Assembly: GCA_035510355.1 (NCBI GenBank)
Contig: DATKHF010000005.1
Span: 1-42,821, forward strand
Reading direction: 5' to 3'
DNA: 42,821 nucleotides
From: DATKHF01 sp035510355
GTDB lineage: Bacteria; Patescibacteriota; Saccharimonadia; Saccharimonadales; UBA4665
A program made the position numbers and the translations under genes. This document shows positions 24,791-33,154 of this stretch, in pieces (the first letter of the stretch is position 1; each line of letters starts with the position of its first letter). A model generated the notes under the pieces. It was not told the origin of the DNA, made no database searches, and was given only the letters and a program-made list of their open reading frames with translations.

Positions 24791-25606
24791 TTAGATGGTA
24801 GTTTCAGAAGACATAGACTCAACAAGTTGATACGCACTGCACGCTAAGGCTTCAAATGGCTTGGTCGGGTTTTGGGTAAGCCATACACTGGCGCGAGCAG
24901 CTAAACTAGATGTTGTTGGACGTTGATTTATTCGGGTAGTACAAACTTGTCCGCCACTAGTAGCGCAAATATTTTCTAAATGATCAATTATGAAATTGGC
25001 TGATGAGTGTTCTGTAAGTTCATGCAATGCATCAACGAAATGTAATAAATCCATACCAGAGGTTATGGGTTGCACGGCATGGCTCGATACTACAAGTTGT
25101 TGCAACTGTTGGAAAGTTGGGCAAAAAGTCGTGCTGGCGCGTTCAAAAAGATTGCTTGATGATTGCTTGAGGTAATCAATACTGTCACCGAAAAGTGTTA
25201 GCTGACCGTGATATTTCCGGACAATAGTCTCTATCATAATAGCCGTTTCGCTATTATGACCGATGTCGCTGGCAAGCAAAATACTATCTGCCCAATCCGC
25301 GAGGCTCAGAACTTCAGCCACGCTCCTCTGGCTGAAGCTACCGCTTGGTGTACTCGGGGCAAATTCAGCTTCGATAAAAATTTTACTGACAATTTTTTGT
25401 AAAGCATCGGGTAATAGAACACGAACGGTACCGATACCAGACTTTAGGCTTTCACGGTACGTTTCGGCGGCTGTACTAAAGCCATGGCTATTACCGCCAA
25501 TAATTAAAAGCTTACCAGCGTGCCGCTTATTTTCTGGCCGACTCCACATCAACTCGGCAAACAATGGTTTATCGGGCGATTGTTTATGCCAATATGTATT
25601 GACCAT
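24791..25606 (-). CDS. Degenerate NAD(P)H-hydrate dehydratase/carbohydrate kinase-like protein
   Basis: A 271-aa protein whose first half resembles the YjeF C-terminal (CARKD) ribokinase-like fold: RHAGKLLIIGGNSHGFSTAAE followed by SGIGTVRVLLPDALQ parallels the GxxGxxxVxGGS and AGAGLVTVA blocks. The family's GTGDVLAG catalytic motif is not visible, so dehydratase activity is doubtful. It overlaps the HAD gene stop by 23 nt, last in a four-gene operon (iminopeptidase, MazG-like, HAD, this gene). Its stop lies beside the opposing tRNA-Leu. A regulatory or altered role is inference. Confidence 0.6.
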   Translation of the reverse strand: MVNTYWHKQSPDKPLFAELMWSRPENKRHAGKLLIIGGNSHGFSTAAETYRESLKSGIGTVRVLLPDALQKIVSKIFIEAEFAPSTPSGSFSQRSVAEVLSLADWADSILLASDIGHNSETAIMIETIVRKYHGQLTLFGDSIDYLKQSSSNLFERASTTFCPTFQQLQQLVVSSHAVQPITSGMDLLHFVDALHELTEHSSANFIIDHLENICATSGGQVCTTRINQRPTTSSLAARASVWLTQNPTKPFEALACSAYQLVESMSSETTI

Positions 25607-26309
25607 GACTAGGTTCCAATTTGTAAATCATATTCTTACGTTCAACCACAATCTCCCAGCCGCTTTTTTGAGCATGTTTATATAAAAGATCATTTGGGTT
25701 AAAAACTATCGGTCGTTTCACTAGGCTGAGCATCGGGATGTCACTCTCACTGTCACCTACTCCAATGCTGTTGGCAAATGTGACGTGGTGTTTTTCGACT
25801 AATTCTCGTAAACGTTTGGGCTTGAGATTGCGCTTGAGTACGTGTTTATTTCCAGTGAATCGCCCATTCTTAATTTCGTACTGTGTGCCACCAAAGTCAT
25901 CAAAACCATAGTACATAGCTAGTGGTCGAATAATTTCCATTTGGGATCCTGAAATGGCAAAAAGTATGTAACCGTCCTTTTTTAACCGACGAATAAGATT
26001 GCGGGTGTATGTGTACGTTTGGCCTTTATATTGGCTGAAGACAATCTGGACAGCTGCTAAGTAATCGTTATAAGTGATATGTTTAATGACTTGATCGTGG
26101 AGAGATATTAAAACATGCTCATAATCATAGAAGGACGTTTCATTCATCCGTCGTTTCCAGGCCATCCTAGCTTCGCGGGCTTGAGCAAATTTATCCGGTG
26201 TAATGTGCCCAGATTTGACTAGCGCATCGACGATAGCATGATACAGCTGCCAGCGAATGAGTGTGCCGTCAATATCAAAGACCGCAAAAGGCCGCTCTGT
26301 CTCGCTCAT
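25584..26309 (-). CDS. HAD-superfamily phosphatase (SerB-like, subfamily IB)
   Basis: A 241-aa phosphohydrolase. Motif I FAVFDIDGTLIRW has the nucleophile and acid/base Asp pair, motif II is LFAISGS, a Lys in KRNLKPKRL may be motif III, and motif IV is GVGDSESDIPML. A helical cap insert between motifs I and II fits subfamily IB, which includes phosphoserine phosphatase-like enzymes. Substrate unknown. The ATG overlaps the MazG-like stop (ATGA), so translation is coupled. It overlaps the next gene by 23 nt. Confidence 0.88.
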   Translation of the reverse strand: MSETERPFAVFDIDGTLIRWQLYHAIVDALVKSGHITPDKFAQAREARMAWKRRMNETSFYDYEHVLISLHDQVIKHITYNDYLAAVQIVFSQYKGQTYTYTRNLIRRLKKDGYILFAISGSQMEIIRPLAMYYGFDDFGGTQYEIKNGRFTGNKHVLKRNLKPKRLRELVEKHHVTFANSIGVGDSESDIPMLSLVKRPIVFNPNDLLYKHAQKSGWEIVVERKNMIYKLEPSHGQYILA

Positions 26310-26692
26310 TTTTTGCCTCTTCGATATGCTTGTTTAATACGAGCATAGTCATTTGGTTTATCACGGTTCTCATTAAATAGTTCAACTGGATATTTCAATT
26401 TTGCACGATCGAGTTTGTCAACGAATGATGAAGCAATATCAATATCGAGCGTATCGGCGAAATTAAAACAATAGGCTAGGATATCTGCCAATTCATCTTT
26501 AATTTTTTGTTGATTATTTTTTGTATATTCATCCCACTGAAAAAGCTCCATTAGTTCAGCGGCCTCAATGGCAATACTCATTGCTAGGTTTTTCGGAGAG
26601 TGGTGTTTGCGCCAATTTCGTTCATCACGAAACGCAGCAACCATATCTTTCAACTGCTGAACAGTCATCTGTTTATCATTCAATCTAGCCAT
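26306..26692 (-). CDS. MazG-like nucleotide pyrophosphohydrolase
   Basis: A 128-aa all-helical enzyme. The metal-binding EXXE pair is seen as EAAELMELFQW and the second acidic helix as DELADILAYCF, as in MazG/dCTPase-type proteins that hydrolyse non-canonical or excess (d)NTPs to NMP and PPi. HSPKNLAMSIAIEAAEL is the usual family block. It lies 2 nt after the iminopeptidase stop and overlaps the HAD start. A house-cleaning role with the HAD phosphatase (NTP to NMP to nucleoside) is plausible inference. Confidence 0.9.
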   Translation of the reverse strand: MARLNDKQMTVQQLKDMVAAFRDERNWRKHHSPKNLAMSIAIEAAELMELFQWDEYTKNNQQKIKDELADILAYCFNFADTLDIDIASSFVDKLDRAKLKYPVELFNENRDKPNDYARIKQAYRRGKK

Positions 26693-26694
26693 TA

Positions 26695-27618
26695 TTAACT
26701 CCAGTGTGCTAAGATTGTTCGCACAACATCATAATTGCTACGGTCATTTCCATGGTGGCCTGCCATTGTCCATAGCAATGTACTGCCTGATATACGATTA
26801 TTCAATTCGTATGCTGTACTAGGTGGGCATATGAGATCGAACCGGCCTTGGACTATCCATGTCGGCATGATTAATTTATGAGCATTATCCATAATGTAGC
26901 GATTGGGAATGAAACAGTTGTTTGCAAGGTAATGGGCCTCTATTCGGGTGCCGGTTGGGTCAAAGTCTTCTACATCAGGAACCATATACCTATCGTCTAA
27001 GTGTGCCAAAGAACCTTCAAGCATAGAATATATATAGGCAGATTCTTTCATCGCTACAGGATCATCACCCAAAATTCGATTGTAGTGATATCGGGTTGGG
27101 TCGTTATGATAAGCTTTCGGTGTTTGGCTAAGGTAATGATCCCATGCGTCTGGAAAAAATGTTTTAAAAGCGCCCTTTGTCCAAAAGTCTATCTCGAGCT
27201 TTGAAGCTGTGAAGATTCCCCGTAAGACCAAACTTGTCACTCGATCGGGATATTTTAAGGCGTATGCTAGAGCTAAACAGGTTCCCCAAGAACCACCAGT
27301 ACCTGTCAAAATAAATCTCTCGACTCCAAGGTGTTTAGCAATTTTTTCGATATCTTCGACTAAATCTGGTGTGGTGTTGTGATCGAGCGAGCCATGCGGG
27401 ACGCTGCGACCAGCTCCTCGTTGATCGAAGAAGATTACACGTTGCTCATATGGATTGAAGTAATTGCGGTATCGATTGCTTGCGCCTGTACCAGGACCGC
27501 CGTGGAGAAACATAAAAAGTGTACGTGCGTCTTTATTCCCCCAGTCTTGTACATATAACTGGTGGTCGTCGCCCACATCCACAAATGTCTCTTGGATCGT
27601 AAATTCGTCCGAGGTCAT
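26695..27618 (-). CDS. pip: Proline iminopeptidase (alpha/beta hydrolase)
   Basis: A 307-aa peptidase that removes N-terminal proline. The family blocks are clear: FLHGGPGTGAS (oxyanion hole), FFDQRGAGRS, nucleophile elbow GGSWGTCLALAYA, acid region QGRFDLICP and terminal His in MAGHHGND. A strong SD (GGAGG) is 4 nt before the ATG. It heads the iminopeptidase-MazG-HAD-kinase-like operon. No signal peptide, so it is cytoplasmic and probably salvages amino acids from imported peptides. Confidence 0.93.
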   Translation of the reverse strand: MTSDEFTIQETFVDVGDDHQLYVQDWGNKDARTLFMFLHGGPGTGASNRYRNYFNPYEQRVIFFDQRGAGRSVPHGSLDHNTTPDLVEDIEKIAKHLGVERFILTGTGGSWGTCLALAYALKYPDRVTSLVLRGIFTASKLEIDFWTKGAFKTFFPDAWDHYLSQTPKAYHNDPTRYHYNRILGDDPVAMKESAYIYSMLEGSLAHLDDRYMVPDVEDFDPTGTRIEAHYLANNCFIPNRYIMDNAHKLIMPTWIVQGRFDLICPPSTAYELNNRISGSTLLWTMAGHHGNDRSNYDVVRTILAHWS

Positions 27619-27698
27619 GTCGCCTCCACATTATATGTCTAGTGTACCACTTTCGCGGTATTTAGACATTGATGAGACTTTGGTTTGATGGTTAGTTA

Positions 27699-28499
27699 CT
27701 AGATATCAAGCGTTAGACTAACCGGGCAGTGGTCTGAGCCCATAACATTGGGATGTATGTCGGCATCGATAACTTTATTTTTTATGCTTGATGAAACGAG
27801 TATGTAGTCGATTCGCCAGCCGACGTTGCGTTCGCGTGAGTGAGCAAAATGACTCCACCATGTATAATGGCCATTCCCTTGTTTGAATAGTCGTAGTGTA
27901 TCGACAAAACCAGCATCGATAAAGTTTTGGAACCCAGCGCGTTCTTCTTCCGTAAAACCTTTTTTTCCTCGGTTAGGTTTAGGATTAGCAAGATCAAGTT
28001 CGGTGTACGCGACATTCAAGTCTCCGCAGAAAATCATCGGTTTAGACTTTTCAAGCTTTTTGCAGTACGCCAGAAATGCCGGATCCCAGTGTTTGTGTCG
28101 CAATGGAATACGACTCAAATCGTCTTTAGCATTTGGTGTGTAGACCGTTACGACCCAGTATTTGTCGTACTCTGCCGCAATTAGCCTGCCCTCTAGATTT
28201 GGATCACCGTAAGTGTCGCCGCTAACGTTATATTTCTTAATAATGTCTTGCGGAAGACCATTAACTACACGAAGAGGTTTGGGTTTACTAAAAATTGCGG
28301 TACCACTATAGCCTGGCTTCTCAGCAGACGACCAAAACTCATTATAGTTCGGGAGGTCCACCACGGCTTGGTCTTGCTTTGCTTTGGTTTCTTGTAAACA
28401 TAAAATATCTGGCTGCTCTTTTTCGGTAAATGGTATAAGCATACCTTTTTTTGTAACAGCACGAATGCCGTTGACGTTCCACGAATAGATCTTAATCAT
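27699..28499 (-). CDS. xth: Exodeoxyribonuclease III (AP endonuclease)
   Basis: A 266-aa ExoA/Xth-type enzyme that incises DNA at abasic sites. Motifs: YSWNVNGIRA, LCLQETKA (metal Glu), TVYTPNAK (active-site Tyr), GDLNVAYTELDLANPK and GSDHCPVSLTL (Asp-His). I start at ATG 28499 (MIKIYSWN); an in-frame TTG three codons upstream is less likely. A TATACT box lies 8 nt upstream, so the message is probably leaderless. Divergent from pyrH with only 49 bp between start codons. Confidence 0.95.
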   Translation of the reverse strand: MIKIYSWNVNGIRAVTKKGMLIPFTEKEQPDILCLQETKAKQDQAVVDLPNYNEFWSSAEKPGYSGTAIFSKPKPLRVVNGLPQDIIKKYNVSGDTYGDPNLEGRLIAAEYDKYWVVTVYTPNAKDDLSRIPLRHKHWDPAFLAYCKKLEKSKPMIFCGDLNVAYTELDLANPKPNRGKKGFTEEERAGFQNFIDAGFVDTLRLFKQGNGHYTWWSHFAHSRERNVGWRIDYILVSSSIKNKVIDADIHPNVMGSDHCPVSLTLDI

Positions 28500-28507
28500 C
28501 ACGTCCA

Positions 28508-28540
28508 AGTATAGCGTTCTAGACGTAAATCTGCTAGACT
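28508..28540. promoter_or_regulatory. Divergent xth/pyrH promoter region with two near-start -10 boxes
   Basis: TATACT on the minus strand (28513-28508) is 8 nt before the xth ATG. TAGACT on the plus strand (28535-28540) is 8 nt before the pyrH ATG. No good -35 is seen for either. The direct repeat CTAGAC (at ~28519 and ~28534) lies between them. Confidence 0.5.
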
Positions 28541-28548
28541 GTTAGCCA

Positions 28549-29253
28549 ATGTATAAACGTGTGCTGTTGAAGCTTTCGGGTGAACAATTGACGGGTAAAT
28601 TTGAACATGGTATCGATCCCGAATTTTGTGGTTGGTTGGCAGATGAAATCAAAAAAGTAGCCGAAGGCGGAACTCAGGTGGTCGTTATGGTTGGTGGCGG
28701 CAACTTTGTTCGTGGGGCGCAAATTACCGGTCATGGCATTGGCCGAGTTACCGCAGACCACATGGGTATGTTAGCTACAATGATTAATGCTCTGGCTCTT
28801 ACAGATATTTTTGAAGCTCATGGGATACGGACTCGTTGTCTCAGTAATATCTTTGCTGAACAAGTGGCTGAACCTTTTGTTCACCGCTTGGCTCTGAAGC
28901 ATCTCGAAAAAGGCCGAGTGGTTATTGCGGCTGGTGGTATCGGAAGGCCTTACCTTACGACCGACACGGCAGCTGTCAGTCTTGCTCTTGAGCTTGGTTG
29001 TGGAGTGGTTATGAAAGCAACGAAAGTTAATGGCGTATATGATGGCGATCCAGCAATTATGCCCGATGCTAAAAAAATAGAACGTCTGAGCTATCAAGAA
29101 GCAGTTGAGAATAATGCTATCAAAGTTATGGATAAAGCAGCTATGGGGTTAGCCATGGAACAAGGCATGCCAGTTATAATCTTTGATGCTATGCAGCCTG
29201 GCACGATCGCGAGAGTCGCTAACGGTGAGTCAATAGGTACAATAATTAGCTAA
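28549..29253 (+). CDS. pyrH: UMP kinase
   Basis: A 234-aa hexameric-type bacterial UMP kinase: UMP + ATP to UDP + ADP. Motifs: RVLLKLSGEQL, VVMVGGGNFVRG (nucleotide loop), TADHMGMLATMINALAL, AAGGIGRPYLTTDTAA and KATKVNGVYDGDP. Length is normal. No SD; TAGACT ends 8 nt before the ATG, fitting a leaderless message. pyrH is often next to tsf/frr, which are not seen here. Confidence 0.96.
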   Translation: MYKRVLLKLSGEQLTGKFEHGIDPEFCGWLADEIKKVAEGGTQVVVMVGGGNFVRGAQITGHGIGRVTADHMGMLATMINALALTDIFEAHGIRTRCLSNIFAEQVAEPFVHRLALKHLEKGRVVIAAGGIGRPYLTTDTAAVSLALELGCGVVMKATKVNGVYDGDPAIMPDAKKIERLSYQEAVENNAIKVMDKAAMGLAMEQGMPVIIFDAMQPGTIARVANGESIGTIIS

Positions 29254-29284
29254 GGTGCAAGCTCTACATAATTACGGATAGTAC

Positions 29285-31654
29285 TTAGCTTTCTAAATTT
29301 AAGTCTGTAACGTCCAGGGTTACATGGTCACCCGGACGCGTTTGACCAGCTAAAATTCGTTGAGCAATACCATCCTCCACTGCATGTTGTAAAGCCCGGC
29401 GCATTTGTCGCGCTCCGAGCCGTGGGTCATTACCAATTTCGACAATTTTCTGAATGGCAGTCGGAGTAAGAGCGACGGATACATTCTGGCTGTTAAGCGT
29501 GGCGTTTACGTCATTTATCATGAGCTGCACGACTTGGGCAAGCTCCTCTGGTTTTAATGGTCTGAATAAAACAATTTCATCAAAGCGGTTAAGTAATTCT
29601 GGTTTAAACTGACCGCTACTCATGAGCTGATTTGTAAACTCGTCTCTGAAATTCTCTAGACTTTCACCAGCAGTGATCCGTTTCCGAATCGTCTCGGCAC
29701 CGGCATTCGAAGTGGCAATAATAATGCAATCCTTGAAACTTGCCGGCCGGCCACTCTCGTCGGTCAGTTGCCCTTCGTCAAGTAACTGCAAGAGCAAGTT
29801 TAAAATATTTGGATGAGCCTTTTCTATCTCATCGAGCAATACTACGTTAAAGGGTTGCTGTCGAACAGACATCAACAAGCTACTGGTATCATGCTGTCCA
29901 GTTGTGAGTAAGCGTTGAACGTCGTCGGGTTGCTGGTATTCGCTCATATCCAAACGAATCATAGTAGTTTCGTTACCAAAATATTCAGCCGCAACAGATT
30001 TGGCGAGTTCGGTTTTACCGACGCCTGTTGGGCCAAGAAATAAAAAACTACCAATAGGTCGCTTTGGATCCGATACACCGGCTCGAGCTCGACGGAGAGC
30101 TGAGGCAACAACGCTGACGGCATGTGATTGGTTAATCATACGTTCATGAATTTTATCTTCCAAATGTAACAGAGCGTTGGCCTCAGGTGCTGCAGCAGTA
30201 CCGACTTTGACGCCTTGGGTTTGTTCGAGCGTTTGCTCAACGGATTTAGCCGTCACGATATTTTGTTCGGCATGTGACACAGCTTGTTCAAGTAGTTTAA
30301 TAGCCTTACCAGGATAGGCCGTATCTTGGTCATAGCGACCACTTAGTCGAAACACAGCCGGCAAAGCTTCATAAGCAATGAGCACGTTGTATTGAGCTTC
30401 AAAATTTACTGCCGTATCTTCCAGTATTCGCATAACGTCTGATTGTGGTGGTTCACTCAAAACAACGGGCGTAAGTAAACTGGCAAAACTAGAATTAGTT
30501 GTTCGAAGATGCTGAAAATCCTGTGGTGTCATTGCTAGTATTAATGGAACGGCTCGATTCTGTACAACCGGCAATAAGATATTCGTTGCGTCTAATGTTC
30601 CGGGGCCGTCGCCAAAGAACAACTCTGCATTATCGAGGAATAGGATTACGTGACCGGCATGGACGGCTTCGCCCAAAAGACCATTAATAAGGTGCTCAAG
30701 TTCTCCCTCTTGCCTGGCGGCTGCAATAATCTGTGAAGCGCTCAGTCCGATTACTTGGTGATACGCCAGCGTTTGGCTAGTCTTGCCTTCTATCAATTTT
30801 TGAGCTAAGGCGTAAACGTGACTGGTTTTTCCGATACCGTCAGGGCCAACAAGAGCAATGGCGCCGGCATGGTTGTCGAAGGCACTCTCTATTGCTATAA
30901 CGCCTGGCGAAGTTGTTAACCAACCAAAATGTGACCCGTGGTTAGTGATAGCTGAGCTGATATTCTCGCCGTAGTGATCGAGCTGTGGTGTAAAGCCAAA
31001 TGTCCAGTCACGTCCAACTCCGCCAAATGATTCATGTACTGGACGCAAACTTTTTATCGCGCGCGCGAGCCATTTACCGACTTCTTCAATGTCGTCTGGC
31101 GCAAGTTTAGTTTCGGTTAGAAGTTTCTGAACACCTGGAGAGGTTTGTAACAAACCAGCTGCGACAAAGCCTAGTTCAATAACAGGACTATTGTCTTGGT
31201 CGGCTAGTTGCGTAGCGATTTGCCACACACTATCTAAATCAGCTGATTGCTGACTGAGGTTTTGTTCTACCATTTTGCTTGTCAGTAAGAGGTGTTCAAT
31301 TAAAAAACTGGCTTGCCAATGGCTCATAATAGCTTGCCAGAGGGTTTGTGGTGTGAGCTGGATGTTTGGTTTTAGTCGACTGAGTACGTCGGAGGATAAG
31401 CGGCCGTCCAGACCTTGTCCCAAAGCCGGCACTAGTGATAACTGTTTACGCCACCACATGGCTATCATGTAAGCAATAATTGCTGGAACGCTTAGCAAAT
31501 AGGCATAACGACCAGGGCCTTTGGCGATAAACCAGCCCACAGCCACAACGCAAACTACTACAATAACTAGCAGGACTTTATAGCCAGTTTTACCAATGAT
31601 ACTGCCAAGCCGGGCCTGTTGAGCACGATTGGACCTTAGGTTTATTTCACTCAT
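29285..31654 (-). CDS. Membrane-anchored ClpC/ClpA-like AAA+ ATPase with degenerate ring motifs
   Basis: A 789-aa double-AAA+ protein. Two membrane helices (~25-45, ~52-70) precede a Clp-N-like helical region (~95-210). D1 has Walker A GPDGIGKT (~270), but its Walker B reads ILFLDNAELF, with Asn for the usual Glu, and the pore-loop position reads ARQEGELE instead of KYRGEFE. D2 has intact Walker A GPTGVGKT (~541), Walker B VVLLDEIEKAH and ELLNRFDEIV, but the GYVGYEEG pore-loop segment is replaced by TTGQHDTSS. No ClpP-binding (L/I/V)GF loop is seen. The ATG overlaps the preceding gene (ATGA), fixing the start and dropping 18 upstream codons. Threading activity is doubtful; a membrane scaffold or remodelling role is inferred. 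Confidence 0.88.
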   Translation of the reverse strand: MSEINLRSNRAQQARLGSIIGKTGYKVLLVIVVVCVVAVGWFIAKGPGRYAYLLSVPAIIAYMIAMWWRKQLSLVPALGQGLDGRLSSDVLSRLKPNIQLTPQTLWQAIMSHWQASFLIEHLLLTSKMVEQNLSQQSADLDSVWQIATQLADQDNSPVIELGFVAAGLLQTSPGVQKLLTETKLAPDDIEEVGKWLARAIKSLRPVHESFGGVGRDWTFGFTPQLDHYGENISSAITNHGSHFGWLTTSPGVIAIESAFDNHAGAIALVGPDGIGKTSHVYALAQKLIEGKTSQTLAYHQVIGLSASQIIAAARQEGELEHLINGLLGEAVHAGHVILFLDNAELFFGDGPGTLDATNILLPVVQNRAVPLILAMTPQDFQHLRTTNSSFASLLTPVVLSEPPQSDVMRILEDTAVNFEAQYNVLIAYEALPAVFRLSGRYDQDTAYPGKAIKLLEQAVSHAEQNIVTAKSVEQTLEQTQGVKVGTAAAPEANALLHLEDKIHERMINQSHAVSVVASALRRARAGVSDPKRPIGSFLFLGPTGVGKTELAKSVAAEYFGNETTMIRLDMSEYQQPDDVQRLLTTGQHDTSSLLMSVRQQPFNVVLLDEIEKAHPNILNLLLQLLDEGQLTDESGRPASFKDCIIIATSNAGAETIRKRITAGESLENFRDEFTNQLMSSGQFKPELLNRFDEIVLFRPLKPEELAQVVQLMINDVNATLNSQNVSVALTPTAIQKIVEIGNDPRLGARQMRRALQHAVEDGIAQRILAGQTRPGDHVTLDVTDLNLES

Positions 31655-32013
31655 GGCAGTATCCCTTTTATAAGACTGGCTACAGCGGCAAGCGGTAAAA
31701 GTGGCCACACAACGAGTTCAATAACGCCGAAAACTGTAATAATTACTAAAGCTAACACCGCGCTAATGAGAACAGAAAGCCGCACCAGGAAACCAACAAT
31801 TCGACTGATAATGTTATCAATCATAGCTCGGAAATGGTCGCTAAGGCTTTTGCCGGGATATGAAACAATGCGTCGCCATGGTGCAAAGAGCGTTCTCAAC
31901 AACGTATCAGCTGAAAAGAGTTTGATAGTAGCATGTAGCCGGCGCGGTATGCTACTGGCGACTTGCGACCATCCCTGGCCATACCACCAGGTTAACAAGC
32001 TAATGCCTAACAT
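31651..32013 (-). CDS. Small membrane protein partner of the Clp-like ATPase
   Basis: A 120-aa protein with an amphipathic N-terminus (GISLLTWWYGQGWS), a motif LLRTLFAPWRRI, and a long hydrophobic C-terminal half (about 72-120) that forms two helices. The stop overlaps the ATPase start by 4 nt, so the two are translationally coupled and probably form a complex; both are membrane-bound. TACAAT ends 7 nt before the ATG (32021-32026), so the operon message may be leaderless. I know no function for it. Confidence 0.75.
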   Translation of the reverse strand: MLGISLLTWWYGQGWSQVASSIPRRLHATIKLFSADTLLRTLFAPWRRIVSYPGKSLSDHFRAMIDNIISRIVGFLVRLSVLISAVLALVIITVFGVIELVVWPLLPLAAVASLIKGILP

Positions 32014-32080
32014 AGCTCCTATTGTACTCGAAAAGTTCTGAACGCCTAACCCCGAGTACGCGATTTCTTCAAGGCTCTAG

Positions 32081-32560
32081 CTAGTTTAAGCTACTCTTGA
32101 CGAAAGTCTTTTGTGCTTCCCCGTTGAGGGTAGCGGTAAGCGTATAGTGTGCGCAGATCCGACTGGTGTTATTGCAGCTACCGCCATCGGCTGCGGTCAC
32201 TTGATAAGAATAAACATTTTTTGTTGGTGTTGTTACGAACTTATAGGAGTTACTGGCTGGGTCACGTAGAGATTGGAGGTTGAGAGTCTTCATATTAGTC
32301 GTAACCCAAGCTGTGCTGTTCATGTTAGCTAATGTAGGATATTCCGAATGCACGACGTAATATGCTTCAAGCTGTTGATACACATCCTGAATGTCACGAG
32401 TGCGCTCTTGGTTACGTTCATTACGTTGAACTCCTGCGTATGTCGCAATAACCAAGGTTGAGAGAATACCGATTACCACGACTATCGCTACCAGCTCCAA
32501 GACAGTAACACCATTGTGCCGGTCATGAAGAGTCCGTAAACGTCGCGCCACTCGCCTCAT
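32081..32560 (-). CDS. Type IV pilin-like (prepilin) protein
   Basis: A 159-aa protein with a type III (prepilin) signal: a basic leader of ~17 residues, then G before VTVLELVAIVVVIGIL, with Glu at mature position 5. The hydrophobic helix continues to about residue 43. The mature head includes a probable disulfide (SCNNTSRIC). It should be cleaved by PilD and assembled as a major or minor pilin or pseudopilin; no assembly ATPase, PilC or PilD gene is in this window. CPR bacteria often use type IV pili for host contact and DNA uptake. Confidence 0.88.
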   Translation of the reverse strand: MRRVARRLRTLHDRHNGVTVLELVAIVVVIGILSTLVIATYAGVQRNERNQERTRDIQDVYQQLEAYYVVHSEYPTLANMNSTAWVTTNMKTLNLQSLRDPASNSYKFVTTPTKNVYSYQVTAADGGSCNNTSRICAHYTLTATLNGEAQKTFVKSSLN

Positions 32561-32625
32561 AGTGGAACCATTATCGCATTAATATAGCTGGACTGCAATT
32601 ACTGAACGGGACTCAATTAACCTTT

Positions 32626-32919
32626 TTACTGATCATGTTCACTATAGTGCTCCGTTGGCACAAAACGTTCATTCCATGGTTGGCGGCTATCAAAAGCTGG
32701 CACACCGTCAGTGCCTTGGAAAGAATGACCCCACATATCATGTAGCGTCACTCCTTCACCTGGGGTAAACGCTCGAGGAGGGATGAAAAACTCTCTAACG
32801 TTCCTCGCTGCAGCTACGGCTGTTTGAACCGTTTGTTGAAAAAATTGTCCAACATCTGTTGGTGGTCGATATTCTCCTGAACCAGGTGTTGCTCCTGGTT
32901 GTGCTTCTGCGGTTGCCAT
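32626..32919 (-). CDS. Small hypothetical protein behind a terminator leader
   Basis: A 97-aa protein: an Ala/Gly/Pro-rich start (~1-18), an amphipathic helix (VGQFFQQTVQTAVAAARNVREFF), then a polar region with aromatics (TLHDMWGHSFQG, QPWNERFVP) ending in acidic and His residues. No signal peptide or membrane span. AAAGGG lies 7 nt before the ATG. It is preceded by a ~165-nt leader with an intrinsic terminator just upstream of the SD, so expression probably needs readthrough. Not recognised. Confidence 0.65.
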   Translation of the reverse strand: MATAEAQPGATPGSGEYRPPTDVGQFFQQTVQTAVAAARNVREFFIPPRAFTPGEGVTLHDMWGHSFQGTDGVPAFDSRQPWNERFVPTEHYSEHDQ

Positions 32920-33084
32920 TTTATATCCCTTTCTTTAGACAAAATAAAAACCTCCCCGTTTGTGATGGGGAGGTTGTTTGCCTGCTTAATTATTTATTGT
33001 GGCTACGTGTGCAACAAGCTCCCCGAATTGGGTACCATAATAAGACCCTTGACGACAAACATGTTCTTGGCGTTAGTAACCATA
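32920..33084 (-). promoter_or_regulatory. Candidate attenuator leader upstream of the 97-aa gene
   Basis: The leader runs from a promoter (33091-33118) to the gene and contains a strong terminator (32941-32975) ending ~20 nt before the start codon. Upstream, GGGGAG (33024-33019 on this strand) can pair with CTCCCC of the terminator 5' arm and could act as an antiterminator. No known riboswitch core was recognised. Alternatively the leader is a ~140-nt small RNA with occasional readthrough. Confidence 0.5.
32941..32975 (-). terminator. Strong intrinsic terminator in the leader
   Basis: On the minus strand AACCTCCCC (32975-32967) pairs with GGGGAGGTT (32957-32949), 9 bp and perfect with a 9-nt loop, followed by TTTTTATTTT. 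Confidence 0.85.
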
Positions 33085-33090
33085 CAGGCT

Positions 33091-33118
33091 AGTGTACGCG
33101 TGTTGTCTGGGTTGTCAA
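33091..33118 (-). promoter_or_regulatory. Promoter of the leader/97-aa gene
   Basis: TTGACA (33118-33113, perfect) and TACACT (33096-33091), spacer 16 bp, just downstream of tRNA-Ser on the same strand. Confidence 0.65.
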
Positions 33119-33154
33119 GTACTCACTCGATCAAAACAAAACAGCGAATTTGGA

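Noticed and set aside
28500..28508. TTG start three codons upstream of xth
   Set aside because: The ATG at 28499 places MIKIYSWN at the N-terminus as in the family, and the -10 box spacing fits this ATG.
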